64,000 nt of DNA from Acidimicrobiaceae bacterium (GCA_003162475.1 PMOI01000004.1:367728-431727), one strand, 5' to 3'; positions 1 to 10,407 are shown, counted from the stretch's first letter. Translations and numbers: made by a program. The notes: generated by a model not told the origin, from the letters alone.

Positions 1-227
1 GCGCCCTGCACTGCGGCGACCGCGGCCTTCAGCAGTTCCGCGTGCCCGTCGTCAACGGCGTTGCAGGTTATGTCGACGACCATGTGATTTCCGTCGGGCT
101 CGACGACATCAAGCGCCGTCACCGCACCGCCGGCGTCGCTCACCGCGGTTGCCACCGAACCCAGCAGCGACGCGTTGTCCATCGCGACCCTCATCGTCAC
201 CGAATAGGAGGCACTGGGGATACTCAT
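1..227 (-). CDS. N-terminal ACT domain of a probable NAD-dependent malic enzyme (truncated by window edge)
   Basis: Not in ORF track (open at edge). Reverse translation from ATG at 227: MSIPSASYSVTMRVAMDNASLLGSVATAVSDAGGAVTALDVVEPDGNHMVVDITCNAVDDGHAELLKAAVAAVQGA; ACT-like, typical of the N-terminus of ACT-containing malic enzymes. Confidence 0.55.
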   Translation of the reverse strand, partial: MSIPSASYSVTMRVAMDNASLLGSVATAVSDAGGAVTALDVVEPDGNHMVVDITCNAVDDGHAELLKAAVAAVQG

Positions 228-570
228 CGTTGCGACGACTCCTTATAGAGATCACGAGTGGAGTGTCGAGTCACTAATGACGACGGTGGACTTTCAAACT
301 CGTAGCTGGACTCTTTTTCAATGTTACAGGTGCACACTTGACGTCAGAAAGAGAAGAAGTGAAACGACCTATTTGTTCGTCGCGATTGGTGAAGGCGGTT
401 TCAGGGGGTGGGCGAGAGCTCGGCGAGCTTATCCAAGCGCCACGTATAGCCAAGGTTCTCGCGCGATCGTCCGTTGAGGCTTCACCGAATTCTTAGAACG
501 TCTTCTTCTGACTAAAGGGAACTTTGAGATCGTTGTTGTGAGCCGAACTGGTCGAGATCACGGTCCGGCA

Positions 571-1092
571 CTAAGGCGCTCCAGGAGCCGTCGGGCCGCT
601 CTCGCCTGCTTCGAGGCTCGTCGCCACCCGCGCGAGGAACGAGCGCACCGTCGATTGTGCTACTCGGTTCAACAGAGCGCGGTCGAGAGCAAGACCAACG
701 TCGCCAAACGGGGGTAAGTAGGTGGCGGCGAGCGTGAGGCGGCAACTCTGCGAACTGAGCGGGGCTAACTCAAGGTCACCATTGAGCACCGGAAACCAGC
801 CCGCTAGACCGGTCGCCCTCCAGACGAGCGGCACCACACGGGCTTCCTCTCGTTCACGTGTCGGCCCAACAGTCACTTCGACCTCTCGGGTCATGCGCCC
901 ACCGGCCCAGGCCGGACCAATCTGCAGGCGCAACGCCTCGCCATCATCCTCTGCCGCGCTCGCCAAGTCGGACAGCCACTTTTCGGCGCGGGCAAATCGC
1001 TCTCGAATGGTCGCGAGCGGCAGCGGGACGTCGATAAAGTCCAGGATGAAAATGACGCCTCGCCGTTCGACAGCCCCCGTTCGCGCACCCAT
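571..1092 (-). CDS. hypothetical protein (possible SRPBCC-like fold); start probably internal Met at 1092
   Basis: ORF 571..1269 -; its first part is a translation of the tRNA-like repeat, and MGARTGAVERRG at 1092 is a more natural start. Confidence 0.45.
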   Translation of the reverse strand: MGARTGAVERRGVIFILDFIDVPLPLATIRERFARAEKWLSDLASAAEDDGEALRLQIGPAWAGGRMTREVEVTVGPTREREEARVVPLVWRATGLAGWFPVLNGDLELAPLSSQSCRLTLAATYLPPFGDVGLALDRALLNRVAQSTVRSFLARVATSLEAGESGPTAPGAP

Positions 1093-1225
1093 GAATCTGA
1101 GGGTAGAGGCCGTGGTGGAAGCGGCGATAGAGACGAAGGTCCTTTCCTCAGCGCACCTAATTAATGTCCGTGACCCGGGGATAATGGTTGGGCATCTAGC
1201 GCGAATGACTCCCAAACTCCTGGTA

Positions 1226-1261
1226 AGCCACCTGGGTCTCGATCCCGACACCTTGGGATTA
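1226..1261 (-). repeat. tRNA-Lys(UUU)-like 3' fragment, scar 1
   Basis: agccacctgggtctcgatcccgacaccttgggatta; reverse complement TAATCCCAAGGTGTCGGGATCGAGACCCAGGTGGCT matches the anticodon-stem/T-arm/acceptor 3' half shared with the other copies; no 5' half adjacent. Confidence 0.7.
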
Positions 1262-4180
1262 CTGCCCACCGCACTGTTTGGTTTGCAGAAGATCGGCTAG
1301 TAACTCCGCCGTTGAAGTCGTTTCTAGTTTGGCGAGTTCACTCGCCTGAAGCTGACAACTGAAACCATCCAATATCACGGGACCATCGAGTGCACTGCGA
1401 ACAATGCCTGGCAGGAACCGGTCTTGGGCGATCTCACGCGATAGTTCGTCGTGCTCTTTTTGGAAGCCGAACGATCCGGCGAGCCCGCAGCATCCAAGGT
1501 CGAGCACTTCGACATTGAAACCCGCGCTGGCGAGTACCCGCTCGTCCGACGACGTTGTTCGCACCGCTCGCTGGTGACAGTGGGGATGAATGCTCACGCG
1601 TTGATTGGACGCTTCGATTGGTGGGACCCAACCGATTGCCTCAAGGTGCTCGCTCAGACTACGACTGAGTGATGCCAGTTTGGCGGCCCGAGGATCGTCG
1701 GGGAGGAGCTTGGGCATCTCGTCTCGAAAGACGGCCAGACAACTTGGCTCGGGCACCACGATCGGAATTTCCGCGCTGATCAATGCGTCAAGAGCATCGA
1801 GGACTTTGCGCGCCGCGGAGGTCGCGAGACTTAGCATCCCCGAGTCGTAGAGCGGGCGCCCACAACAGGCCCACTGGCGAGGTAGCGCCACACGCTCGCC
1901 GGCGTATTCGAGAACCTGAACCGTCGCGTCGCCCCGCGCCGGCAAATAAATGTCAGTGAACGTGTCGGGCCAGAGCACGACGCTGGGTCTCGTTTCATCG
2001 CGCAACTTTGCCGCGACGGCGCCGTGACGAAAGCTCTTTTTAGCGAATGCCGGGACCTCACGTCGTTGGCTGATGCCGGCGAGACGTTTGAGCAACGCAC
2101 CCGTGATCCGATTGCGCAGCAGTCCGTTCGCCGTTCTCGGAATCCTTGAGGCGACCCGCCCGGACCACGGGATGAGTCCGAGCGCGTACGCGGACAGGGG
2201 CCGTAGACGCTTCGAGTAGTAGTGGAAGAGGAACTCTGACTTGTAGGTCGCCATGTCAACCTGCGTCGGACAGTCGACCGCGCATCCCTTGCACGAAAGG
2301 CAGAGATCCAGCGCCTCAAAGACCTCTTTATTCCTCCACGTTTCGGGTGTCGTCTCGCCCTGGAATAACTCGCCCAATAGTTTGGCTCGACCCCTGGTTG
2401 AGTGTTTCTCATCGTGCGTCACCCGGTACGACGGACACATCACCGCGATCGTTTCGCTGCGACAGCGCCCCACACCGACGCAGCGTTCGGCGGCCTGTTG
2501 CAGGGAACCGCCGTCCTGCGCGAACGAGAAGCCCGTCGGCAGCAGCGTGGACGTGCGATAGCGAGGACCGTAGCGAATATTGGTGTCGAGGGGGAAAGCA
2601 TCGATCACCTTGCCGGGATTCATTCTTCCTCTCGGATCCCACGCGTACTTAAAGCGCCGGAACGCCTCCATCAGCTCGGGGCTGTACATGCGAGCGAGCA
2701 GTTCGCCTCGACTCTGGCCGTCGCCGTGCTCCCCTGAAATCGAGCCGCCCAAGGAGACACAGAGATCAGCTGCGCGTTCGACAAAGGCTCGGTACTTCTT
2801 GAGTCCCTCGACGCTCGACAGGTCAAAGTTGTTGCGGGTGTGCACACATCCCTGGCCAAAATGTCCGTACCAGGCACCGGAGTAGTCGAACTCCGCCCAC
2901 AGATCTCTGATGCCTCGTAGGTAGCGACCGAGGTTCTTGGGCGCGACCGCCGCGTCTTCCCATCCTTCGTAGTTCACCGCTTGGCCCTTGGGATGTGCGG
3001 TCGCGCCAAGACCCGATTCGCGTACCCGCCAGACCCGGTCTTGATCTGCTTCATCGAGCAGGGTCACCGTGCGCACGTTCGATGGCAAACTCTGCACGAG
3101 TTCGTCGGCCATCAGTTCCGCTTGAGCTGCACTCTCTGCACCAACCTCCGCCAAGATCCAACCCTCGCCTTCAGGCAAGAGACGAAGATTCTCGACATTG
3201 AGGTTGGCGTGTCGCATTTGTTCCACGAGTCGTGCGTCGAAACCCTCGAGCCCGATGAGATCAAAGCGCAAGAGTTCGGGCACGTGGTCAGCGGCTTCGT
3301 AGATGCTGTCGTAGCCCAACACGACTAAGACCCGGTGGCGAGGCCAGGGCGAGAGCAACACGGTGATCTCGGTGACGAGTGCGCACGTCGACTCGGTGCC
3401 GACCATGGCCCGTGCGAGGTGAAAGCCGTTTTCGGGGAGAAGTTGTTCGAGGTTGTACCCCGAGACCCTTCGAGAGATCGAAGGGTACCCCGATTGAATG
3501 TCATTGGCGAACTCGCGGCGCAGCGTGCGTAGTTCACGGATGATCCTCCCGGCGTCACCTTCAGTACTCGCGAGGTTCAGGTACTCGTCGTCGGAGCGCC
3601 CCAGTACCATGCGCTCACCCCCGTAGGTGATGACGACGAGTTCTTCGACGTTGTCAACGGTTTTACCGGCGTAGAGCGCGTGCGTGCCGCACGAGTTATT
3701 GCCCACCATGCCGCCAATCGTGCACCACGCGTGCGTTGCGGGGTCGGGCCCGAACGTAAGGTCGAGTGCTCGAGCTACGGCGTTGAGATCGTCGAGCACT
3801 ACGCCTGGCTGAACTCTCGCGGTGTGGTTCACGGCATCAATCTCGAGTATTTGATTCATGTGGCGACTCATATCCACGATCACCGCGACGTTGCAGGCTT
3901 GTCCCGCCAGACTGGTGCCCGCACCTCGGCCGAGAATCGGTGCGTCGTAGCGTCGACAGACGTCAACGATGCTTTGCACGTCCCTTTCGTCCAAGGGGAA
4001 GGTGACCCCTAACGGCACTTGCCGGTAGTTGGACGAGTCCGTTGCGTAAATGCCGCGCGTGGCCCCATCAAAGTGAACTTCTCCACGAACGACCTCGGTC
4101 AGATCACGTTCTAAGGAACGACGAGTCGCTTCGTCAACACCCGACCTGTCAATATCATCGCCGGGTTCATAGGTCACCAC
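1259..4180 (-). CDS. FAD-linked oxidase fused to Fe-S (CCG-domain) oxidoreductase; D-lactate/glycolate dehydrogenase-like
   Basis: GAGTSLAGQACN / GNNSCGTHALYAGKT FAD-binding motifs, CLSCKGCAVDCPTQVD Fe-S motif, C-terminal CCGR and DLGCCGLAGSFG CCG motifs. Confidence 0.92.
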   Translation of the reverse strand: MVTYEPGDDIDRSGVDEATRRSLERDLTEVVRGEVHFDGATRGIYATDSSNYRQVPLGVTFPLDERDVQSIVDVCRRYDAPILGRGAGTSLAGQACNVAVIVDMSRHMNQILEIDAVNHTARVQPGVVLDDLNAVARALDLTFGPDPATHAWCTIGGMVGNNSCGTHALYAGKTVDNVEELVVITYGGERMVLGRSDDEYLNLASTEGDAGRIIRELRTLRREFANDIQSGYPSISRRVSGYNLEQLLPENGFHLARAMVGTESTCALVTEITVLLSPWPRHRVLVVLGYDSIYEAADHVPELLRFDLIGLEGFDARLVEQMRHANLNVENLRLLPEGEGWILAEVGAESAAQAELMADELVQSLPSNVRTVTLLDEADQDRVWRVRESGLGATAHPKGQAVNYEGWEDAAVAPKNLGRYLRGIRDLWAEFDYSGAWYGHFGQGCVHTRNNFDLSSVEGLKKYRAFVERAADLCVSLGGSISGEHGDGQSRGELLARMYSPELMEAFRRFKYAWDPRGRMNPGKVIDAFPLDTNIRYGPRYRTSTLLPTGFSFAQDGGSLQQAAERCVGVGRCRSETIAVMCPSYRVTHDEKHSTRGRAKLLGELFQGETTPETWRNKEVFEALDLCLSCKGCAVDCPTQVDMATYKSEFLFHYYSKRLRPLSAYALGLIPWSGRVASRIPRTANGLLRNRITGALLKRLAGISQRREVPAFAKKSFRHGAVAAKLRDETRPSVVLWPDTFTDIYLPARGDATVQVLEYAGERVALPRQWACCGRPLYDSGMLSLATSAARKVLDALDALISAEIPIVVPEPSCLAVFRDEMPKLLPDDPRAAKLASLSRSLSEHLEAIGWVPPIEASNQRVSIHPHCHQRAVRTTSSDERVLASAGFNVEVLDLGCCGLAGSFGFQKEHDELSREIAQDRFLPGIVRSALDGPVILDGFSCQLQASELAKLETTSTAELLADLLQTKQCGGQ

Positions 4181-4239
4181 TTCGTGTCTTTCTGCTTGGG
4201 TAAGAGGTCCTTCGCGCGACCACTACGACGGTGAACGCT

Positions 4240-5094
4240 TTACGCTTGGCCGATCAAGCTTCGCTGAGAACCAAGACCGTCGATGGATAGTTCAACCACG
4301 TCACCCTCAGCGAGAAACGGAACGTCATCGTGACCGAGCGAAACGCCGGCCGGGGTACCAGTGTTGATGAGGTCTCCAGGTTCCAAAACCATGAACTGAC
4401 TGAGATACCAGACGATGTAGTTGACGTCGAAGATCATGTCACTCGTCGAGCCATTTTGTCGGGTTATCCCGTTTACGCTGAGGCGCAGACCGAGATTCTG
4501 CGGAGTATCGATCTCGTCAGCAGTGACGAGCCACGGGCCGAGTGGATTGAACGTTTCACAAGACTTGCCCTTGTCCCATTGGCCGCCCCGTTCGAGTTGG
4601 AACTCGCGCTCGGAAACGTCGTGGGATAAACAGTAACCGGCTATGACGTCGCGAGATTCGTCGGGCGAGCTGAGGTATCGAGCACGTTTTCCAATGACCA
4701 CACCGAGTTCAACTTCCCAGTCGGTCTGCGTGGAGCCTCGCGGCACGAGAACCTGGTCGTTAGGCCCAATGACGCAATTGGGTGCCTTCATAAACAAAAT
4801 GGGCTCTTTGGGAATGGCGCTTCCCGTCTCGGTGGCATGGTCGCGATAATTCAGACCGACGCAGATCACCTTCTCAGGCTTCGAGATTGGCGATCCAAAT
4901 CGGACGTCACCTTGTATCTCGTCCTCGGCGCCAAAGCTTTTGAGAAAGGACTGCAACTCGTTCACTGAATCGCGTTGCCAGAAATTGCCGTCAATGTCGC
5001 CGAACTGATCAGGTAGCGCCAATAGTTCACCGTGTGGGCCCACGACGGCTGCTCTTTCCCGGCCGAAATCTCCAACGCGAACCAGCTTCATCAA
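4240..5094 (-). CDS. fumarylacetoacetate hydrolase family protein
   Basis: KVICVGLNYRDHATETG, DWEVELGVVIGKRAR, GDLINTGTPAGVSLG signatures. Confidence 0.93.
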   Translation of the reverse strand: MMKLVRVGDFGRERAAVVGPHGELLALPDQFGDIDGNFWQRDSVNELQSFLKSFGAEDEIQGDVRFGSPISKPEKVICVGLNYRDHATETGSAIPKEPILFMKAPNCVIGPNDQVLVPRGSTQTDWEVELGVVIGKRARYLSSPDESRDVIAGYCLSHDVSEREFQLERGGQWDKGKSCETFNPLGPWLVTADEIDTPQNLGLRLSVNGITRQNGSTSDMIFDVNYIVWYLSQFMVLEPGDLINTGTPAGVSLGHDDVPFLAEGDVVELSIDGLGSQRSLIGQA

Positions 5095-5228
5095 AGTTCC
5101 TCTCGTCGTACGCTCGACGCGACAATTTTCATAGCGTCATCGTCGCGAACCGCTCCTACATAACCAAAATGCCACCCTGCTCCAATGACGGATGAGCCCA
5201 GTCTGGCTAAAGTACGGTGGCAATAATT

Positions 5229-5249
5229 AAATGAAAGCGACTTTCATTT
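5229..5249. promoter_or_regulatory. perfect 9-bp-arm palindrome, candidate IclR-family operator (copy A)
   Basis: AAATGAAAG-CGA-CTTTCATTT; near-identical to 10387..10407. Confidence 0.65.
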
Positions 5250-5495
5250 CGAATGCTAACACTGAGTCGTCGTACCCACAATCACGCCATTGTGACCAGG
5301 CATGACGGGCCTTGAACGTCCGACGTCACGCAAGTTCTTGCGCGAAAGCCAGTAGATATCACGTGTCAGCGCCGTGTCCAAATGATGTTGCATGCTCAAA
5401 CAAACTGTGATAGGCATTCAAAGATGAAATTGAAAGTTCATATCAGTGAATGAAAGTGCAGAACTTCCGTTGATCTTTCGAACGAAACTCGAACT

Positions 5496-6452
5496 GTGAC
5501 GGCTCGAGCAGAACTACGAGGTGTACTGCCAGTCCTGCAGGCTCCGTTTGATGATGACGATCGTCTCGATGAAGGCGCGCTCGCCAAAGAGATCGAATGG
5601 GTTTTCGGCTGCGGCGTGAACGGCGTGGTTCTTGGCATGGTGTCGGAAGTCCTGCGCCTGTCTGATGACGAGAGGTTTCAGTTTGCCGAGGCGACGTGCA
5701 AGCACGCAGCTGGCCTGGGGCCGGTCGTGGTAAGTGTCGGCGCGGAGAGCACGTCCGTCGCGGTTGATCGCGCCAAGCATGCTGCTGCGGTCGGTGCGAG
5801 CGCCCTTATGGCGACGCCGCCGCTCTTGGCCGCTGGCGCCACGGAGCTTGGACTCGAGCAGTACTTCAGCGCAATCCTGCGGGCCGTTGATCTGCCCCTC
5901 ATCGTCCAAGACGCGAGTGGCTACGTCGGTCGGGGTCTTTCCATCGATCTCCAGGTGCGCCTCTTCGAGGAGTTTGGCGATCGAGCGCAGTTCAAGCCCG
6001 AAGGCCCACCAGTTGGGATTTCGATCAGTTCGATCTTGGAAAAGACCCAGGGCAGGGCTCGTATTTTCGAAGGCCTAGGTGGAGCGGCGCTAATCGAGAG
6101 TTACCGACGCGGCGTTGTCGGGAGCATGCCCGCGGCCGACCTGTGTTGGGCAGTCGTTGCCATGTGGCGTGCGCTCGAGCGCGGTGACTTCGCGCGCGCG
6201 TACGAAATCTCAGCTCCACTTTCGGCACTGATCGGGATGCAGACGAGTCTTGACGCCTTCGTGGCCATCGAGAAGCATCTTCTGGTACGCCAAGGGGTGA
6301 TTCCTCGAGCACTGTGCCGAGGGCCAGTCGGCTTCGCTGTTGAAGGTGAGACGTTAGCTGAAGTAGATCGGCTTTTCGATCGCCTTCACTTGATCGCAAG
6401 CGACGACCTCCCTCAAGTCCCGGAACAGAATGAGTTGGTTCCGGCGGATTGA
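5496..6452 (+). CDS. dihydrodipicolinate synthase / N-acetylneuraminate lyase family aldolase
   Basis: DDRLDEGALAKEIEWVFGCGVNGVVLGMVSEVLRLSDDER and QFKPEGPPVG lysine region. Confidence 0.88.
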   Translation: MTARAELRGVLPVLQAPFDDDDRLDEGALAKEIEWVFGCGVNGVVLGMVSEVLRLSDDERFQFAEATCKHAAGLGPVVVSVGAESTSVAVDRAKHAAAVGASALMATPPLLAAGATELGLEQYFSAILRAVDLPLIVQDASGYVGRGLSIDLQVRLFEEFGDRAQFKPEGPPVGISISSILEKTQGRARIFEGLGGAALIESYRRGVVGSMPAADLCWAVVAMWRALERGDFARAYEISAPLSALIGMQTSLDAFVAIEKHLLVRQGVIPRALCRGPVGFAVEGETLAEVDRLFDRLHLIASDDLPQVPEQNELVPAD

Positions 6453-6568
6453 TTGAGTTGCGACCACGGGAGGAGAGCAGCAGGGCGCAGATTGTAACGA
6501 ATGGCATCGACGAAGTCCATCAGGAAACCACTTGGCTGTGGTTCAAACAAGTAAAGCGAGGATTGAAT

Positions 6569-7426
6569 ATGTTTGGATTGAATATCGGTTATGGGAAAAA
6601 GCGGCTAGCGCTCGCGTCGATCGTCGCGATCGCCGGAGTCGTTGCTAGCGGCTACAGTGCGTCCGCTGCATCGCGGCAGAACAAGTCATCGAACAACGAG
6701 TTAGCCACAATTCAGAAGGCCGGGGTCATCACCATTGGTGTGGCGCAGGACCCCCCTTTCGAGTTCACGACTACTTCAGGCACGTGGACTTCGTTCGATC
6801 CAATTCTGGACCAGAAACTCGCTGCCTATCTTCACGTCAAGGTGCAATTCGTTAGCACGGGTTGGACTGGCATCGTGGCGGGATTGCAGACCGGCAGGTA
6901 CGACATCATTGGGGCTGACATCAATGCGACGGCCGCTCGCGAGAAGGTAATCGCCTTCACTAGTCCTTACTATGAGACTGGCACGTCGTTCTTCGCGCTT
7001 GCAAGCAACGCAAAGAAGCTGAATTCCATCGCGTCCCTGAACAATTCGAGCGTCACGGTTGCCGTCGTCACCGGCTCTGATAACCAAACTGCGGTGACCA
7101 AGTACTTGCCGAAAGCAAGCATGAGGGCCCTTCCAAATGGAAGCATTGCAAACTTGATATCAGAGGTAGTGAGCGGTAGGTCGGAAGTCCTAGCTACCTC
7201 AACCTATTTGGCACCTGCGCTTGTGTCTAAATATCACTTGACTGTCATCCCGCCTCTCGCTCAGTCACCAAATGGCGTCCTTCCCGTGGGAGTCGCTTGG
7301 GGAGTACCGAAGGGCCAGTCGCAACTACTTGCAAAAATCAACACATTCTTAAAAGCCGAAACGAAGAATGGCGATATTGCAAAACTTGAGAAGCAGTGGC
7401 TAACACCCGCAAACTCGCTCAAGTAA
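6569..7426 (+). CDS. amino-acid-type ABC transporter substrate-binding protein
   Basis: Signal peptide MFGLNIGYGKKRLALASIVAIAGVVASG; ITIGVAQDPPFEF, ADINATAAREKVIAFTSPYYETG. Start moved from 6449 to ATG 6569. Confidence 0.9.
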   Translation: MFGLNIGYGKKRLALASIVAIAGVVASGYSASAASRQNKSSNNELATIQKAGVITIGVAQDPPFEFTTTSGTWTSFDPILDQKLAAYLHVKVQFVSTGWTGIVAGLQTGRYDIIGADINATAAREKVIAFTSPYYETGTSFFALASNAKKLNSIASLNNSSVTVAVVTGSDNQTAVTKYLPKASMRALPNGSIANLISEVVSGRSEVLATSTYLAPALVSKYHLTVIPPLAQSPNGVLPVGVAWGVPKGQSQLLAKINTFLKAETKNGDIAKLEKQWLTPANSLK

Positions 7427-7483
7427 TGGCGTGCGGCACCGTTCCGGCGATCGTTGCACGTCAGCAACAGCATTTTGCCAACG

Positions 7484-7522
7484 GGGCTCTGTGGACCGGG
7501 CGTTCGCCCGTCCACAGAGCCC
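7484..7522. terminator. 39-nt very stable hairpin between substrate-binding and permease genes (attenuator or mRNA stabiliser)
   Basis: GGGCTCTGTGGA-C-CGGGCG-TT-CGCCCG-TCCACAGAGCCC: 18 paired bases with one bulge; no U-tract follows. Confidence 0.7.
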
Positions 7523-7622
7523 ACAGTGCTGCTGAAATGGTCTCCACTTGCTCCGGGGTCGGGTTCATGAACGCGCTCGTTCGAAAGCCCGACGACTTTA
7601 GACCTCGAGAATTCGCATCGAA

Positions 7623-8321
7623 TTGCACACGAGCATGACCATCCTCGCGTCTGCTGCCTATCACTGGGACTGGGGGGCGGTCTTCAATCACAACGTCGAG
7701 AAACTCGGCCTCATTGGTCTGAAATACTCCCTTCTGGTGTGCGCACTTTCATTTGTTTTTGGTAGCGCCCTCGGGCTCCTGGTTGCCGGACTTCGACTTT
7801 CGCACAAGCCACCATTCGCGCAGATCGCGTATATCTACACAGACTTCTTTCGAACGACGCCAGTTCTGGTGCAACTGATCTGGGTTTTCTATGTACTACC
7901 AGTTCTTTTTGGATGGACGTTTTCTCCGGTCACCTCTGGCGTGATTGCCCTGTCCATGAATGCTGGCGCTTTCTTCGCTGAGGTATTTCGCGGCGGTATT
8001 GAGGCGATACCTCAGGGTCAATGGGACGCATCGAAGGTACTTGGTTATCGGCGTCGTTCAACAATAACGTGGGTCATTCTGCCGCAGGGAATGCGTAACG
8101 CTCTTCCCGCCACGGCCAATATCTTTATTAGCTTGCTAAAAGACTCGTCCCTTCTATCGGTGATAGCTGTACCTGAACTGACGTATCAGGTTCAAACGCA
8201 GGCGGCAGTGACGTTTCGACCCCTGGAGCTCTACACAGCATTGGCGGTGGCCTACTTCGTGCTCACCTATCCGTTGTCATTGACGTCGTCATGGCTCGAG
8301 CGACGGTTCCGCATCCGATGA
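7623..8321 (+). CDS. amino-acid ABC transporter permease (HisM/ArtQ type)
   Basis: [39 protein letters not shown]-like loop, [17 protein letters not shown]. Confidence 0.92.
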   Translation: MHTSMTILASAAYHWDWGAVFNHNVEKLGLIGLKYSLLVCALSFVFGSALGLLVAGLRLSHKPPFAQIAYIYTDFFRTTPVLVQLIWVFYVLPVLFGWTFSPVTSGVIALSMNAGAFFAEVFRGGIEAIPQGQWDASKVLGYRRRSTITWVILPQGMRNALPATANIFISLLKDSSLLSVIAVPELTYQVQTQAAVTFRPLELYTALAVAYFVLTYPLSLTSSWLERRFRIR

Positions 8322-9160
8322 CGTTCGAAAGCCACTTGGGTGATAGTGATGCAACGCGGATTGACGAGGTCGAACGCGCCAGAGTCTTTGGAGGAGCAAA
8401 GGCGATCGAATTTGTCGACGTTCATAAGGCGTTCGGCAAGAAGATCGTTCTTGATGGCGTCGATCTTGCGGTCTCTGAGGGGGAAGTGCTCGTTCTCATC
8501 GGCCCAAGTGGGAGCGGGAAGTCGACTCTCCTCCGCTGCATCGCACGTCTCTTGCCGATTGACTCGGGAGAGATCCGGATCGGGGGCCAGGTAATTCAAG
8601 ATGGTGCAGCCGGCTGGCGCAGACGGAGGGACATCACGAGGAGTTCGGGAATGCTGCGGAAGGAGGTCGGCATGGTCTTTCAAAACTTCAACCTGTTTCC
8701 GCACAAGACCGCGTGTGAAAATGTCGCGATGGGCCTTCGACTCGTGCGCCAGTTGCCCAAGGACGAGGCATACAAAAACGCTGTGGAGGGGCTGACGCGA
8801 ATAGGCCTCGGAGAGCATCTTGACCAATATCCGGGCCAGCTATCTGGCGGCCAGCAGCAGCGTGTAGCTATCGCGCGAGCGCTCGCTCTGCGCCCCCATG
8901 TGATGTTGTTCGACGAGGTGACGTCGGCGCTCGACCCGGAGCTCGTTGGAGAGGTGTTGAACGTCATGCGGGAGTTGGCGCAATCTGGGATGACAATGCT
9001 TGTCGTCACGCACGAGATGGGCTTCGCTCGTGATGTCGCCGATCGTGTGATCATGATGGACGGGGGCATGATCGTGGAGGAGGGTTCTCCCACGAGCCTC
9101 TTAACGCATCCCGTTCACGCAAGAACACAGCAGTTCCTCCAGCGCGTTGTCGATCGTTGA
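8291..9160 (+). CDS. amino-acid ABC transporter ATP-binding protein (GlnQ type)
   Basis: Walker [25 protein letters not shown], Walker [15 protein letters not shown]. Confidence 0.94.
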   Translation: MARATVPHPMTFESHLGDSDATRIDEVERARVFGGAKAIEFVDVHKAFGKKIVLDGVDLAVSEGEVLVLIGPSGSGKSTLLRCIARLLPIDSGEIRIGGQVIQDGAAGWRRRRDITRSSGMLRKEVGMVFQNFNLFPHKTACENVAMGLRLVRQLPKDEAYKNAVEGLTRIGLGEHLDQYPGQLSGGQQQRVAIARALALRPHVMLFDEVTSALDPELVGEVLNVMRELAQSGMTMLVVTHEMGFARDVADRVIMMDGGMIVEEGSPTSLLTHPVHARTQQFLQRVVDR

Positions 9161-9379
9161 TCCACGTAGCGAGCGAACGTTGCACGTGGCCGAGCGGATT
9201 AGCGTGGCAGCGCTGCAGAACTGCGCGTAAGTTCTTCAAGCCCGAGTCGAACGCATGCCCTGATCAAAGCACCTCAGGCGGTAAGGTCGCTCATGTAGGT
9301 GTCGAGCGCTGGAACTTTGGAAAGCGACGTCCAGAGACGGCCGCGACATGCCCGGAAAACGTTCGAAAGGAGTTTGCGC

Positions 9380-10174
9380 GTGGTAGAAGAAGAAGTTAAG
9401 GGCGTTGGGTCAATTCGAGCTGTGAACCGAGTTGTGACGATTCTGGAGTTGTTTCGGGAAAGCCAGGAACTGACTATGAGTGAGGTTGCGCGCGCGACCG
9501 GCTTGAGTGAGTCAACAGTGTTCCGCTACCTCGGAGCGCTGACGGGGCACGGATGGCTCGTGGCCGAGCGATCCGGTAGTTACCGCTTGGGTATCCGGGT
9601 TTTCCAGCTGGGCCAGAGCGCGGTTGCGAACCTCGACATCGGTCGGATTTCTCAGCCGTACATGGAGGCGCTACTGGGCGAATACGACGAGACCGTCAAC
9701 TGCGCAATTTTTCAATCCGACGCCGTGATCGTGATCAAGTCTCTCGAGAGTTCGAGCGCGATCCGACGTGGCGCGAGCGTAGGGGAGCGGGACTATATGT
9801 TCAGTAGCGGCCTTGGAAAGGCGATCGCTGCGTGCTTGCCTACAGAAGAGGTCTTTCGCCTTCAGGCTGGCACCGAGATGAAACAGCTCACTGAGCGCAG
9901 CATCACGTCCCTTGACGAACTACTAGAAGATCTCAGACGCGTGCGCGCGCGCGGATACAGCCTCGACGAAGAAGAATCGGAGTTAGGTCTAATGTGCGTC
10001 GCAGCGGCGAGTCAAGACTCCCTTGGTTTCCCTCGCTACGCCATGAGTGTCTCTGGACCCACCGACAGGATCCGGTTGGCGATTGAGCGTGGTCTTGGCG
10101 AAAGCGTTGCGCGCGCCGCTGCTGGACTCTCCAGGGAACTAGGAAACTTCACGGTACCGTCATTACACGTTTGA
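9380..10174 (+). CDS. IclR family transcriptional regulator (GTG start at 9380)
   Basis: SIRAVNRVVTILELFRESQELTMSEVARATGLSESTVFRYLGAL HTH; ribosome-binding-like aaaggag upstream of GTG 9380. Confidence 0.92.
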   Translation: MVEEEVKGVGSIRAVNRVVTILELFRESQELTMSEVARATGLSESTVFRYLGALTGHGWLVAERSGSYRLGIRVFQLGQSAVANLDIGRISQPYMEALLGEYDETVNCAIFQSDAVIVIKSLESSSAIRRGASVGERDYMFSSGLGKAIAACLPTEEVFRLQAGTEMKQLTERSITSLDELLEDLRRVRARGYSLDEEESELGLMCVAAASQDSLGFPRYAMSVSGPTDRIRLAIERGLGESVARAAAGLSRELGNFTVPSLHV

Positions 10175-10316
10175 CAATCATCTTCACGTCTGAACGTGAA
10201 TCCAGTCACGATGATGAAGACAACGCGAACCTCCAAATGCTCGACATGACCGGTCGGGGGTTCGTCTCATTCGTTACCTCTGAGCGGACACCGACGCCAT
10301 TATTTCGACGGACGTC

Positions 10317-10338
10317 GACGGGCCGACCCGTCTTTTTT
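10317..10338 (+). terminator. intrinsic terminator after the IclR gene
   Basis: GACGGG-CCGA-CCCGTC-TTTTTT. Confidence 0.75.
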
Positions 10339-10386
10339 CGTAGCGACGCGGTGGTTGCGCGTGCGAGGAATCGGTGTTAGCATTCA

Positions 10387-10407
10387 AAATGAAAGTCACT
10401 TTCATTT
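10387..10407. promoter_or_regulatory. perfect 10-bp-arm palindrome, candidate IclR-family operator (copy B)
   Basis: AAATGAAAGT-C-ACTTTCATTT; differs from copy A (5229..5249) at 2 of 21 positions. Confidence 0.65.

Noticed and set aside
722-1300. 192-aa plus-strand ORF and many other 60-200 aa ORFs opposite annotated genes
   Set aside because: Shadow ORFs; low-complexity R/S/A composition and overlap with better-supported genes on the other strand.
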